Source of the DNA: Dysidea avara
Lineage: Eukaryota > Porifera > Demospongiae > Dictyoceratida > Dysideidae
Assembly: GCF_963678975.1 (NCBI RefSeq)
Contig: NC_089282.1
Span: 434,001-498,000 of the forward strand
Length of the DNA stretch: 64,000 nucleotides
Direction: 5' to 3'
Made by a program: the position numbers and the translations under genes. The notes under the pieces are model-generated. The model was not told where the DNA came from. It did not search any database and saw nothing but the letters and a program-made list of their open reading frames with translations. This document shows positions 36,120-47,591 of this stretch, in pieces (position 1 is the stretch's first letter; every line of letters begins with the position of its first letter).

Positions 36120-37042
36120 CAATTTAAAACAGTACTATAATTAGCTAATTATTTTCTCTTTTACTGCATAGCTACCTAACATAAAAATGATTCATTAAAA
36201 TGATTATTCTTGGGTTGAAAATAGCTACTCTGTCAGAGCCTCCAGGAGTCAGAGCAAGAGTACATAAAAATAAGAGAGTGTCCAACTCTCTATGAGGTAG
36301 CTACTTACAAATGCACTGAGTCAAGTTATCAGTAAACTTTAAATTATATCGAGATATTCTTGTTTTATTTTAACACTTTGCAGTCAAGTGAAAGGCTTGT
36401 TGATCAATGGGACTGCACATCATTGACTTCTGCTGAATTATCTCTTGAGTTGTTGACATGTTGTAGATCAAAGCATTTAGCACGTTGGGTGAATACAGCT
36501 TGTTCCATCATCACTTGACTCAGTGCCTTTGGGAGTCTATATATTCCAATAGGACACTCTCTCTTATTTTTATTATTATGTACTCTTGGTCAGAGTATAC
36601 CCATAAACATGCCAACACTCAACGTTTCTGTTAACTTGCTATTTAACTTCTGTTCACCAGATGCAACACTGACTGTTTTGTTATAGACCTGCTCAAGGAG
36701 CAAAATTCATAGTCAGTATAATCCAATTTGAGGTTAGGAAGCCGTAGTTGGCAAAGCTGCATTCCTATAAGGCTGCATTCCTTATGCTGCGTTCCTGTTA
36801 ATAACAATTTTGCCGGACATAGACTGTACACAACATAATACTTAGCTACATACAGTAGTAGTAAGAGCGTATAGTAATCACTTCGCTAGGACGGCTATGA
36901 GCGACGAAGCAGTGTAGTTCACAACTGCAACAGCACACGCAATCGCCCTAACATTGCAAGGATATCTGAGTTCACAGCTGTAACAGTACAATCACCCTAA
37001 CATTGCATAAGAAGCCGTATTGATATAAAACGCCCATTCGTT
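36120..37042. other. 5' flank of copy B; no gene seen
   Basis: CTCTCTTATTTTTAT-type and AGAGTACATAAAAATAAGAG sequences near 36255-36280 and 36560-36590 form a loose inverted pair. Near 36900-37000, AGTTCACARCTGYAACAG occurs twice. No promoter element shared with copy A was seen. Sequence similarity to copy A begins only at about GTACACAACAG (37094). Confidence 0.45.
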
Positions 37043-37108
37043 GTGACTCGAGTTATTCCGCTATTCCTTAGTTCCGCCTTTTACAAACTCCCGTACACAA
37101 CAGACGAG

Positions 37109-37988
37109 ATGGCAAGTAATGACGGCGTGAAGCATTTGATCCTTACTGGAGTGAAAATTAGTAATCGTGAAGTAGGCAGGGGAGCGTATGGGAGAGTGTT
37201 TGAAGTGGATTATAATGGGACCACGTGCTTTGCTAAACAGCTACACTCAATTCTGGAGTCTGAACATTTCAAACAACTCTTCCTCCACGAGTGTCTGTTA
37301 CACAGTAAACTTGATCATTCAAACATAGTGAAGATGTTAGGAGTGTATTATCTTAGTGAAGGAGATGTTCTACCAGTTCTAGTGATGGAACTGATGGAGT
37401 ACAACCTCACTAGATTACTGGACAAGTCCCAGGATATCCCCATGTATGTGAAGTTGTCAATATTACAAGATGTCAGTAGAGGAGTCCATTACCTCCACAC
37501 TCTAAACCCTCCTGTGATACATCGTGATCTCAGCTCCAACAATATCCTCTTGAATAACAACTTGGTAGCAAAAATTGGTAGTTTTGAAGAAGCCTGTGTG
37601 ATGTCATCAGACTCATCAAAAGAAATAATAGGAAGCAGTTCTTTTTTTATGCCCCAACATGCTCAGAATGCATTACCATTAGATGTGTTCTCATTTGGTT
37701 GTGTGGTCTGTCATGTGATCAGCCAACAATGGCCAATTCGTAGAGGTGAAGAGTTCATCCCCAAGCCACTCAACTTTGTTCGTTTACCACTAAAACATAT
37801 ATCACCACAAGTATATTGTGAATTATCACAAATATATAAGACATCGGAAGTTCAGAGGCGTCGTTGCTTCATCAATGAGATCGGTGATGGGTCACTTAAA
37901 CAACTGGTGATATCATGTTTGGATGATGATCCAGAAAGACGTCCTCCAATATCACAGGTGTGTGGGAGGATTACCAGTATAATAACAG
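37109..37988 (+). CDS. Copy B exon 1: kinase-like domain
   Basis: It encodes residues 1-293 plus one base of the next Gly codon. The activation segment differs from copy A: DFGLAKK is replaced by SFEEACV, and the APE-like PPEA is replaced by PQHA. The segment before the last helices is longer than in copy A (NFVRLPLKHISPQVYCELSQ inserted). The intron 37989-38050 is removed at GTGAGC...TATAG. Confidence 0.75.
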
Positions 37989-40783
37989 GTGAGCTGACAT
38001 CTTTGTATTGTATTAGTGTGTAGTGTAATGTGTCAACCTTACTACTATAGGTCACTATTCTAATGATGACACTATCAAGATGGCCTACTCACTGGCTATG
38101 AAACAAGGAGTAGCTGAGTCCAGGGACCTACAGGTGCTACTAGTTGGAGCAGAGAACACCGGAAAGACTTGTCTCATCTCATCTTTTCTTGGTGAGCAGT
38201 TTGTTGAGGGACAAGCAGCCACCGAAGCAGTTGAAGTTGATGTGTGTAAAATTTACTGCAAAGACTGGACCAGAATCAGTGACTCTGACAAGACTGACCT
38301 CCTCCATCATCAGTTTGTTGACCAGCTAAAAGAGAAGGCTTTGGATATGATGGACACCAGAATGGAAGTTGTTGCATTGCTCAGTACATCCACTAAGCCA
38401 AGTGTCAAAAACCTAGATGTACCCCATCAAGATAAAATGTTTGAAAAGCTCAAAGGGAGGATTGTAAAAGGAATGACGCCTCTTAAAACTACCAATAATG
38501 TAGAACCCTCCAGTAGACCTGTAGTGAAGTCTGGGTCCACTTTAACTGCCCCTCCCACTAGTACTGATGTTTCTAGTAAGCATCTTCCTGAGCCACACCC
38601 ACAAGACCTGCAGGAAGTTTTCAACACTTCCCAATATGATCCTGGTAGCCTGAATCTTGCTCTGTGGGATTTTCCGGGTCAGGTGATCTTCCATAACACT
38701 AACTCTGTTTACATTTCAGCTAGTGGAGTAGTGACAATCACGTTTAACGCCTCCATGAAGTTGACAGGTGAGGTTGTTCCTCGTGAAGGTTCCCCTACAC
38801 CTCCAGAGTGTGCTACCATCATCTCCAGTATCCACTACTGGCTACAGGTAGTTGATTCAATGTGCTCAGTAGAGGGAAGGGAGGGAGACCTGTCTCCATT
38901 ACAACCAGCTGTAATACTAGCAGGTACTCACATTGACTTGCTTGATCCTGACATCAAGGTTGCTCGGAAGATAGTGAAGAAAATGATATTACCTCAACTT
39001 AAAGAGGAACTATCTGACAAGCGTTATGCTCAACACTTGGTTGGTATGGGTGAAGGCATTGAGGCTGCTCTAGAGCAATTCTGTTTCTTTGTCAGTAACA
39101 AGTGTAGGGATGAAGAGATAGAACGTCTGAAAAATACTGCCATTAAAGCTGCTACTTCACTTAGGAAAAAACAGCCAATCTATTTTCTTAAAATTGAGCG
39201 AGCACTTTTGCAGCACAAAGAGCAGGTAATATCAAAATCCACAATGGTTGAGGTGGTTACAGAAAGCACATTTCCAATAGCTGAAAACAGCTCAGAGTTT
39301 GAAGGTGTACTAAGGTACTTTCATGACAAACGTGTCATCTTGTACTTCAGCCAGATTGAGTCTTTGAAGGATCTGGTGATCTTGTCCCCACGATGGTTAG
39401 CTAGGCTCTTCAGCTACATCATCACTGCTCATTCTTACAAAAGAGGTAAAGGATTTGATGAAGGTTGGAAACGGCTTACCAAATATGGTATTCTCCATGA
39501 GAGTCTTCTCCAGCATATGTTGGACAAGTTCCACTCAGACTACCCCAGTGTAGTAAAGGTTAGCAAGGAACAAGTGGTGGATATTCTGCTGTGTTTCCAC
39601 CTGGTAGCTCGCATCACTAGAGAAGCTTGGTTCAGTGAAGAGGGTTATCCATCACTACCAGATAGTGGTGACACCTTCATCGTTCCTTCTCTTGTTCCTC
39701 GTGATGATGGGAGGAATCCTCCTAACACCAAACAGGAGAGGATCATCTACTTCAAGTTTGTCAGTGGCTTTATCCCAACCAGTCTCCTCAACCAGTTGAT
39801 AGCTGATTGTATATGTCGTAATGTGGAGAGGAATAGTCGACTGTTGTGGTGAGTGTAGTGTTAATGAGTGTGGTGTATTGAGTGGTGGATTGTAGGATGA
39901 GACATGGCAAGGTGGGGCTACAATTGGGAGCAGATCAGAAATACTACATCAGCCGATGTGAGGAGAAGAAGAGTATCCAGTTGATGATCACTATGTCAGT
40001 GAGAGATGATGTGAAGAGTGGTGAAGAGAGGAGGGAACTGATTGATGACATCACTAGATTACTGGATGACATCATGAAGGTGTTCATGCCAGCAGTGAAG
40101 AAGAGGCCAGTCTTATTGGTTCCCTGTCCAAACTGTCCTACCCTCCATATCACTCTTGATGAGGTGTGTAGTGGTAAGATTATCTTCTGCTCTAATAAAG
40201 ATGGTGATGTTGATCTTCCACCTGGTTACTATGGTGACCTGTTACCTCATAGATCACATGATCCTAATACTCTACCAGGTGAGGTAATAATCTCATTACT
40301 GATTGTATAGTGTAAGTGTTTATAGGAGCTGACAGGAAGTTGGAAGTGTTCACTAAATATTATGCTAGTTTAACTAGTGTCCTACCCATCAAGAACATCA
40401 CCAGTCATTTGATCAGTGTAGGAGTGATAAGTTTTGAAGATGAGGAGGTTATCCAACAAATGACTAGATCATCAGAAGGATCTTCTCTGGTTCTTAGGAA
40501 GATAGCTAGCTCCCTCAAAGCTGATCAGACCAAAAGTTTTGACATGTTATTATTGACCATGGAGGAACATGGAGGTGTGTCTTGTGATGAACTAGCCAAT
40601 CAAATAAGAGAAGAACTAGCACAAACCACAACTGGTATAGTAACAAACTGTATAGTGTAATAGTTGTGATGTGTTCCATTAGGTGACCATCAACCATCAG
40701 CTACACAAGACACATCTAAAATGTCTACTGTAACAATGAGATATGATGAAGACAAAAGTAACCATCTTGTGTACCAGTACTAG
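37109..40783 (+). CDS. Kinase-ROC-COR-CARD-like signalling protein, copy B (five exons)
   Basis: Exons 37109-37988, 38051-39848, 39896-40278, 40326-40634 and 40683-40783 join in frame to 1156 residues. Domains: kinase 15-290 (glycine loop GRGAYG 23-28, K43, HRD 138-140, N145, but DFG replaced by SFE at 158-160 and no APE, so probably a pseudokinase); ROC GTPase from about 320 (P-loop GAENTGKT 326-333, switch-like DFPGQ from 500, THID 586-589); COR from about 640 to 1000 with a CPNC pair; CARD-like helical bundle about 1030-1105. The order is the reverse of LRRK kinases, and LRRs are absent. All introns are 47-62 bp with GT-AG ends, and the total length is an exact multiple of three, which supports the model. 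The start is the ATG homologous to copy A; an in-frame ATG also exists at 37043. The cellular role is inferred only: GTP-switched signalling with death-fold contacts. Confidence 0.8.
38051..39848 (+). CDS. Copy B exon 2: ROC GTPase and COR
   Basis: It carries P-loop GAENTGKT, WDFPGQ and GTHID. The COR part includes VILSPRWLARLFSYIITAHS and KFVSGFIPTSLLNQLIADC. The Thr/Ser/Pro-rich stretch between about 38400 and 38620 is a flexible insert in the GTPase domain and differs most from copy A. A GTGAGT donor at 39849 splits the Trp codon. Confidence 0.8.
39896..40278 (+). CDS. Copy B exon 3: COR end and Cys linker
   Basis: It starts after GATTGTAG and encodes RHGKVGLQLGADQKYYISRC, a charged helix, and VPCPNCPTLHITLDEVC, whose CPxC pair may bind metal. 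A GTGAGG donor follows at 40279, phase 1. Confidence 0.7.
40326..40634 (+). CDS. Copy B exon 4: CARD-like domain
   Basis: It encodes SLTSVLPIKNITSHLISVGV, ISFEDEEVIQQM, EGSSLVLRKIASSLKADQTK and SFDMLLLTMEEHGG. The helix pattern, with HLI..GVIS.EDEE.I and F..LL..ME at the end, is that of a CARD. A GTATAG donor at 40635 and phase 1 lead to exon 5. Confidence 0.65.
40683..40783 (+). CDS. Copy B exon 5: terminal exon
   Basis: After a TTCCATTAG acceptor it encodes GDHQPSATQDTSKMSTVTMR, then YDEDKSNHLVYQY and TAG at 40781-40783. It is hydrophilic with no domain. Similar short exons follow downstream, so other ends may be used. Confidence 0.55.
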
Positions 40784-40938
40784 TTGGCTATATGATCTGT
40801 CAGTAGTTTTTGTATTATATGTACAATGAGACATTTGTGCTCATTATTTTAAAAGGAGTCCTTATAAATTTAACTGTAGGACAACACGTATTTGTTTACA
40901 CCATAGTCTCATTATTTGTATACTGTTAATTACTGTAT

Positions 40939-41245
40939 TAGCTACACATTCATCACATGATGGGGACACATCACATGATGGGGAGACAACAAGACCATCA
41001 ACCAGTCATGATAAAGGCAACAGGTAATAATATATTAATGTTGTTGATGAAATATTATTATTAATGGTGCTAATAAAATGATCACTAGAGAGGTACAGTC
41101 ATCACATGTTGGAAGAACACAACCACCAACTGGTAATGTAGCTGAACTATATTGTGTGTAGTTGTGATATGTTCCTTTATTAGGTGATCTAGCTGTGGGA
41201 GACACACCTGATCAGAATGATGATCAGGACACACACAAAGGTGAC
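40939..41245 (+). other. Possible alternative 3' cassette exons of copy B
   Basis: Three short coding-like stretches, each ending in a GT donor, resemble exon 5 and its intron. They are near 40945-41020 (ACCATCAACCAGTCATGA, donor GTAATA), near 41092-41131 (CAACCACCAACTG|GTAATG) and near 41184-41239 (TTTATTAG|GTGATCTAGC, donor GTGACT). The intron between the last two resembles the exon 4/5 intron (TAGTTGTGATATGTTCC). They may be duplicated tail exons or decayed copies. Confidence 0.35.
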
Positions 41246-41328
41246 TTGTATAGTATGTGTTGAGCTAAGCTTAAGAGCATATGAAAATATTTGTCAATTT
41301 AGCCATAATGTACCATTAATGTAAATGT

Positions 41329-41592
41329 GGGCAATTCTATACCTGGGGGGACAAGAAAGGAACAGCATAACTATTGTTGTTTGGTAAAGTAGAATTTCAG
41401 GGGGTCTGGGGGTGCAATCCCCGAAGCTGCAGGATTCTTGCAATTTAAAGGCTTGAAAACAGCCTAAAATTTATGCTAAAAACATGAAAAATGCTAATAA
41501 TAACAATGCCAATCTATACTGCAACATTTCCCCAAGATTTTTAAAAAGTTATTTTTCAGCAGGGGGGCCATGCCCCCCTTAGAATCGCCTGT
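41329..41592. mobile_element. Miniature G-rich inverted-repeat element
   Basis: CAATTCTATACCTGGGGGG at the left and CCCCCCTTAGAATCGCCTG at the right are imperfect inverted copies. Inside are GGGGGTCTGGGGGTGCAATCC and GGGGGGCCATGCCCCCC, as in the 34729 element. Confidence 0.5.
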
Positions 41593-42271
41593 GAATGTGG
41601 GTGATACAAAAATGAGTATGAGCTTATACTGCAGATTTTTAGCCATGCATAGACTTCCTGTATTTATGCCATGCACTTGAGTGTACAAGACATATCCCCA
41701 ATATGTGTTATTGTAGTTAGAAATCAAACTAATGCTTTGGTTGTTTGCAATCATGTGGATCAATGTCTGTATGTGTAGGCCCACAGCTGTGTCTTGGGTT
41801 ATTCATCCGTGAACAATCTGTTAAGTTTTTGACCCCAGACCCCTTCTGCAGGCAACTTCATGATCAGTCCTATTAGAAACCCCCTTATAATCCTGGATAT
41901 GCCCCTGTTGAGATTTTCTATTCCTGCTATTAATCAGGGGTGGATCCAGAAATGGGTTTCCTTTTTGGAAGAGCCTTAATATTACATGATGCAAGTTTTT
42001 CTCTAATTCAGTACACTAATATCAGTTTATCAGTCAAATAAATACTCATTGCAAACACGATGTGCTATGATGTGCTAGGAACAAATTGCAGTTGTGCAAA
42101 CAAATAATTTGTATCAACCTTCATTGCACTTCATTGGTTGAGAGTGTGACCATGTAATGAAGATTATAGTTGCTGTGAAACAGAAAACAAAATGACATTG
42201 ATTGGTAGGATTTATTATTTTAATAACTCAATTTTTATGGCAGGCATGCATAAGTATAATATCAGGAGCTT
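41593..42271. other. Fragments of CAGGGGC-ended repeats, no gene
   Basis: CCTGGATATGCCCCTG at about 41894-41909 is a right end matching the left end at 50713. CAGGGGTGGATCCAGAAATG at about 41937 is another end. No coding signal. Confidence 0.4.
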
Positions 42272-42892
42272 ATAATCATAGATTATAGACACACACACAG
42301 GATTTGAAACATGTCACGTGATATCACAAAAGTCATGTTAAGTTCATCCTCAAAGTAAGTTTTGTTGCAGAAAAGTTCTATTATTGTATTAAATAAGCCT
42401 GTCAGGTAATACAAGCGCCTTATCAAGCAATTCTGTTGACTTTTGAAAGAATTTTCTTCAAAGCGGAATTTTAGGCTCACGGATGATCCTAACCTACACA
42501 TTTGTGGTACTGTTTACTCGTAGTGCCTAGCAAAAATGAACAAACCCTGTGGATTTATAAGTTGTTAGACATATATTACGTATCCAAATCAATGCAAAAT
42601 GCTTCTTTGTGTAGTGGGCTATGAGCTATGACCTATTAAGGTAGCATCCAGTGTCGAACATCAAAGGATTTGTGGTACCGATTACTCAGCAACGGAGACT
42701 ACTGCAAGGCTGTAATTCATGTAATACAGTCGTTATGATCCACCATTCACCCAAGTCGAAGAATTATTTCTCTTATACCATCTGTTGGAGAGTTACAACC
42801 TCGGTTACAACAGCTTTAACACCTGGCTGATAGGTGAAGATTAGCCGCGAGTTTCCAATCCCATGTGTGTGTGTGTGTCTATAATCTATGTT
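42272..42892. mobile_element. Possible 620-bp foldback element
   Basis: CATAGATTATAGACACACAC near 42277 and GTGTGTGTCTATAATCTATG near 42869 form an inverted pair. The interior is non-coding. The CA/GT runs could partly explain the match. Confidence 0.4.
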
Positions 42893-42954
42893 ATAATCAA
42901 GTTCAGAGGATGAGCTCTCTGCTTCAGACTAGTCAATAAGCTCCTGGTACAGGA

Positions 42955-43850
42955 TATTATGAGTGCAATCAAGACACACCGTAGTGTGTCGTGTGGCCCA
43001 AGAAGCCGGCGCACCACACCGTGAGTATATTGACAAGAAGAAAGAAAATGTGATTTTCACACCTTTGTAGCTCCATGATCCTTCATCCGATTGGAACCAG
43101 TTTCACTGCAGCGGTGCCCGCCAGGTAAGCCACCCCACATACCAGATTTGAAGAAAATCACCTTAGCCATTTCTGAGATATGAGTGGCTAAAATTTCGTT
43201 TTTATTTCTTGGTTTTTTTGTTGTCTTTTTCTTCTTATTCTTTGTCTTTTCGCACTCTGTGAAAAATTGCTATAAAACACAAACGCATAATCAGATCACC
43301 TTGAAATTTGGCACACATGAAGGCAGTCCAAAGGCGAATTCTAGAATCAAATTTGGTGCAAATTTGATGAATAGTTCAGGAGTTATGACCGATTATTCGC
43401 GTAAACAAGATCGATTTGTTGTCACACCTACAGGGTAAACCACTTCATGGAATGAGTTGAAAATCGGTTTGTGGATAGATCAACCATTGTAGGAGTGCCT
43501 TTTGGTGGTTTGAAAACAATCGAAATTAAGATCATGGAGATATGACACGAAACCTAAGGTGTGTAACAATTGCGCGATCAAAATTCGTGAATAAAATTAC
43601 CAACAATTTTTACACCTACCAGGCAAACCGCTTAGAGCAATGAGCTGAAAATTGGTATGTGGCTGGAATAATAATCGTAGAAAATCCTTGTAGTAGTACA
43701 GAAGAATCGGAGTACAAACCATTGAGTTATGATTCGAAAGCCAACTATGTGTAGCAAATGCGAGATTGAGATACTCTAATAGAACGGTCACCCTAATAGA
43801 GCACTCAGTTACATTTATTACTCACTCCATTATAGAATTTTCTATTACAT
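42955..43850 (+). repeat. About 900-bp dispersed repeat, copy A
   Basis: It starts with a small palindrome (GACACACCGTAGTGTGTC) followed by CAAGAAGCCGGCGCACCACA. Internally, two related roughly 180-bp segments each contain GAGCTGAAAATTGG or GAGTTGAAAATCGG and GATATGA. It ends with two CTCTAATAGA-type motifs, then passes into the 31-bp minisatellite. The reverse-complement copy is at 59575-60490. Class unknown. Confidence 0.7.
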
Positions 43851-45993
43851 TGCAAGTTATTCTATAGGGAATTCAGCTGCAAACAGTTAATTTTATACAC
43901 AGTTCAACTACAAGCCAAGTCACCCTGTAAAGAGCTCAACTATAAATATATTGCTGTAGAGATTCAGGACATCACAAGTCACACTGAAGAGAGTTCAGCT
44001 ATAAACAAGTCATGCACCCTGTAGAGAGTTCAGCTACAAACGGGTCACTCTCTACAGAATTCAGCTACAAACAAGTCATCGTGTAGGGAATTCAGCAACC
44101 AAAAACCACCCTGTAAAGAATTCAGCTATACAGACAAGTTACTCTATAGAGAGATCAGCTAGAAACAAGAGAGAGTTCACAACTAGAAGACGTCACCTTG
44201 TAGAGAGTTCAGCTACAAACAAATCACCCTGTAGAGAGATCAGCTAGAAGAAGTTACCTTGTAGGGAGTTCAGCTATACAAGAAACTACCCTGTAGAGAG
44301 TTCAGCTGCAAACAAATCACCGTGTAGAGATTTCGACTACAACCAAATCACTTAGTAGAGAGTTCAGCTACAATCAAATCACCCTGTAGAGATTTCAGCT
44401 ACAACCAAATCACCCTGTAGAGAGAAACAAGTTACAGAGATCAGCTAACAGAAGTCACCTTGTAGAGAGTTCAGCTACAAATAATAAGTCACCCTGTAGA
44501 GAGTTCGGCTACAATGAAACCATCCTGTACAGAGTTCAGCTAGAAACAAGTCACCCTATAGAGAGATCAGCTAGAAACAAGTCACCCTGTAGAGAGCTCA
44601 GTTACAAACAGACCACCATGTAGAGAGTTCAAGTAGAAACAAGTCATGCTGTTGAGAGATCAGCTAGAAGAAGTCACTTTGTAAAGAGTTCAGCTACAAA
44701 AAAACTACCCTGTGGAGAGTTTAGCTATGAACAGATCACCCTGGAGGGGAAACAAGCTACAAACAAGTGTCTCTGTAGAGAGATCAGCTAGAAGAAGTCA
44801 CCTTGTAGAGAGTTCAGACACAAACAAACTACCCTGTAAAGAGTTCAGTTACTAACAAATCATGCCCTGCAGAGGGTTCAGCTACAAACAAATCAGTTCA
44901 GCTACAACCAAATCACCCTGTAGAGAATTCAGCTCCAAAAAGTCACCCTGTAGAGAGTTCAGCTACAACCAAATCACCCTGTAGAGAGATCAGCTAGAAC
45001 AAGTAACCCTGTAGAGAGATCAGCCAGAAGAAGTCACCTTGTAGAGAGTTCAGCTACAAACAAATCATCCTGTAGAGAGCTCATTTACAAAAAAAAAAAT
45101 CACCCTGTAGGGAGTTCAGCAGCTATGAACAGATCATCATGTAGAGAGTTTAGCTACGAACAGATCACCCTGTAGAGAGTTCAGCTAGAAACAAGTCACC
45201 CTATAGAGGGATCAGCTAGAAACAAGTCACCCTGTAGAGAGCTCAGCTCCAAATAGATAGAGTTCAGCTACAAAAAGATCACCCTGTAGAGAGTTCAGCT
45301 ATGAAAAGATCACCCTAGAAAGAGTTTAGCTTGAAACAAGTCGCCCGGTAGAGAGATCAGCTAGAAACAAGTAACCCTGTAGAGAGATCAGCCAGAAGAA
45401 GTCACCTTGTAGAGAGTTCAGCTACAAACAAATCATCCTGTAGAGAGCTCATTTACAAAAAATCACCCTGTAGGGAGTTCAGCTATGAACAGATCATCAT
45501 GTAGAGAGTTTAGCTACGAAAAGATCACCCTGTAGAGAGTTTAGCTACGAACAGATCACCCTGTAGAGAGTTCAGCTACGAACAGATCACCCTGTAGAGA
45601 GTTCAGCTACGAACAGATCACCATGTACAGTTCAATTCAAGTAGAAACAAATCATGCTGTTGAGAGATCAGCTAGAAAAAGTCACTTTGTACAGAGTTCA
45701 GCTACAAAATATACCCTGTAGAGATTTTAGCCACAAACAATTTACTCTGTAGAGATATCAGTTTGAAACAAGTCACTCTGTAGAGAGATCAGCTAGAAGA
45801 AGTCACCTTGTAGAGAGTTCAGTTGCAAACAGATCATCCTGTAGAGAGTTCATTTATTTAAAAATCACCCTGCAGAGAGTCAGCTGCAAACAAATCACAC
45901 TGTAGAGAGATCAGCTTGAAATTATACACAATGTAGGGAGTTCAGCTACGTACAAGCAATTCACCCTGTAGAGAGTTCAAGTTACCCTATAGA
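43850..45993. repeat. Degenerate ~31-bp minisatellite
   Basis: Units of the form CACCCTGTAGAGAGTTCAGC plus TACAAACAAAT alternate with a TAGAGAGATCAGCTAGAAGA subtype. A longer block is itself duplicated (about 44985-45170 versus 45355-45550), showing higher-order amplification. The array continues at 47592-47720 after an insertion. Confidence 0.9.
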
Positions 45994-47591
45994 CAGTGTT
46001 GCGCTGCTACTTTTACAAAGTAATATATTACATATTACTCGTTACTGCCACTGCGATGAAATACGTTACAGTTATATACAAGTACACATAAAAGTTTGGA
46101 ATTTTCAACTAGAGTAGGAACCATAGCACATTGATAAAAAGTACTGAAACAAGCTGGAGTAGTGCACGATTTTAAATCACAGTAAAACAATAAGAAGTGT
46201 TATATCCCTACTGTGCAAATCCGTTATGGTATCTTGAGCACAGTAGGGATATAACACTTTTCATTGTTTTATTGCGATTTAATATCGTGCACTACTCCAG
46301 CTTGTTTCAGTACTTTTTATCAGTGTGCTATGGTCCCTACTCTAGTTGAAAATTCCAAATTTTTCCGTGTACTTGTTTGTTAACTTTTTTTTGTAAATAA
46401 TTATTATGACTGGTGAACCCACGCATACCGCATCTGAAATGACGCCACTCATCCCAATTATTGTCTGAAAAGTGAAGTATCCATTATGCTTCGTTGTCAG
46501 CTATCTTCAACCCGTTACGCAGTGTTTCGAATCAAGAACTGTTAGAAAAGCACCTCTGTAATCCACGCATATCGAAAGAAATGGTGCCGTGCGCCCCGGG
46601 TTATATCAATAATTATCGTCTGAAAAGTGAAGTATCCATTACGCTTCGTTGTCGGCTATGTTCAACCTGTTACACAGCAGTACGAATCAAGAACTGTTTG
46701 AAAAGCACCTCTGCTATCAAAATAGCCACTATGACAAATACGGACGACTTCCGCTACGAAGGGAAGCCATTACGGGCTACCGCCAAATCAACACTTTTCA
46801 CTGTCAGCAAAGATGAATGGGACACAAAGGAGGACACTGGTAAGTCCATGAAGAAGGCATTGCACATACTGCGGTATGCCAAAAGGCACCTGTCGGGCCG
46901 AAGCAATATCGAACAGTGAAAAAATCAAGCCCGTAGCCTTAGCTGTTATTGAGTTACGCTTGTCTGAAGGCATCAGTCAGTCAGTCAGTAGAAAATTCCG
47001 TTAAATAAATTATTTTTAAAATTCCATAGCAACTTATTGATAGCGTTTCGGGTCGATCTGAAAGCTTGTTTGGGCTTAGTTTTACCTAGCCAATACTGCC
47101 TCATCGTCTTCAGGGAAAATTGAGGTTGGTTTTTGGGTGATATTATTTTGTGGGCCACGCCTACTCCTTTGTGGTCCCTACTATACACTACTATCGTAGT
47201 GTATGATTGTGTATGATTACTTCAATTTAAAAGTAACTAGTAATATGTTATATTACATATTACACAATGTATAAAGATACTTTGTTAGGTAATAATATTA
47301 CAGTAGCGCGCTAGTTAAGTAATGCGTTAGTACTTTGTTAGGTAATAATGTTACAGTAACACACTAGTTAAGTAACGCATTATACTTCGTTCGGTAATAT
47401 TACAGTAACGCGTTAGTACTTCGTTAAGTAATAATATTACAGTAACAAGTAGTTTAGCGCTATTTAATAACGCATTACTTATGTGAAGTGACAATCCGTT
47501 AGATATTACCAGCGTTGGAAATGTAGCGCGTTATATTACTTCGTTACTGCATTAAGTAATAATATTATGTAATGCGTTACGCCCAACACTG
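45994..47591. mobile_element. hAT-like non-autonomous element inserted in the minisatellite
   Basis: Ends CAGTGTTGCG (45994) and CCCAACACTG (to 47591) are inverted. The flanking 8-bp sequences CCTATAGA (45986-45993) and CCTGTAGA (47592-47599) are a target duplication with one mismatch, both lying in the minisatellite unit. The interior is rich in GTAATATATTAC and GCGTTA motifs and is split by the composite repeat at 46076-47205. Confidence 0.8.
46076..47205 (+). repeat. Composite palindromic repeat, copy 3
   Basis: Full foldback at 46076-46376, then the shared right part with coding-like SKDEWDTKEDTGKSMKKALH (within 46494-46919), then the terminal GGGCCACGCCTACTCC block and TGGTCCCTACTATACACTAC near 47173-47192. 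This is the best-preserved copy for comparing boundaries. Confidence 0.8.
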
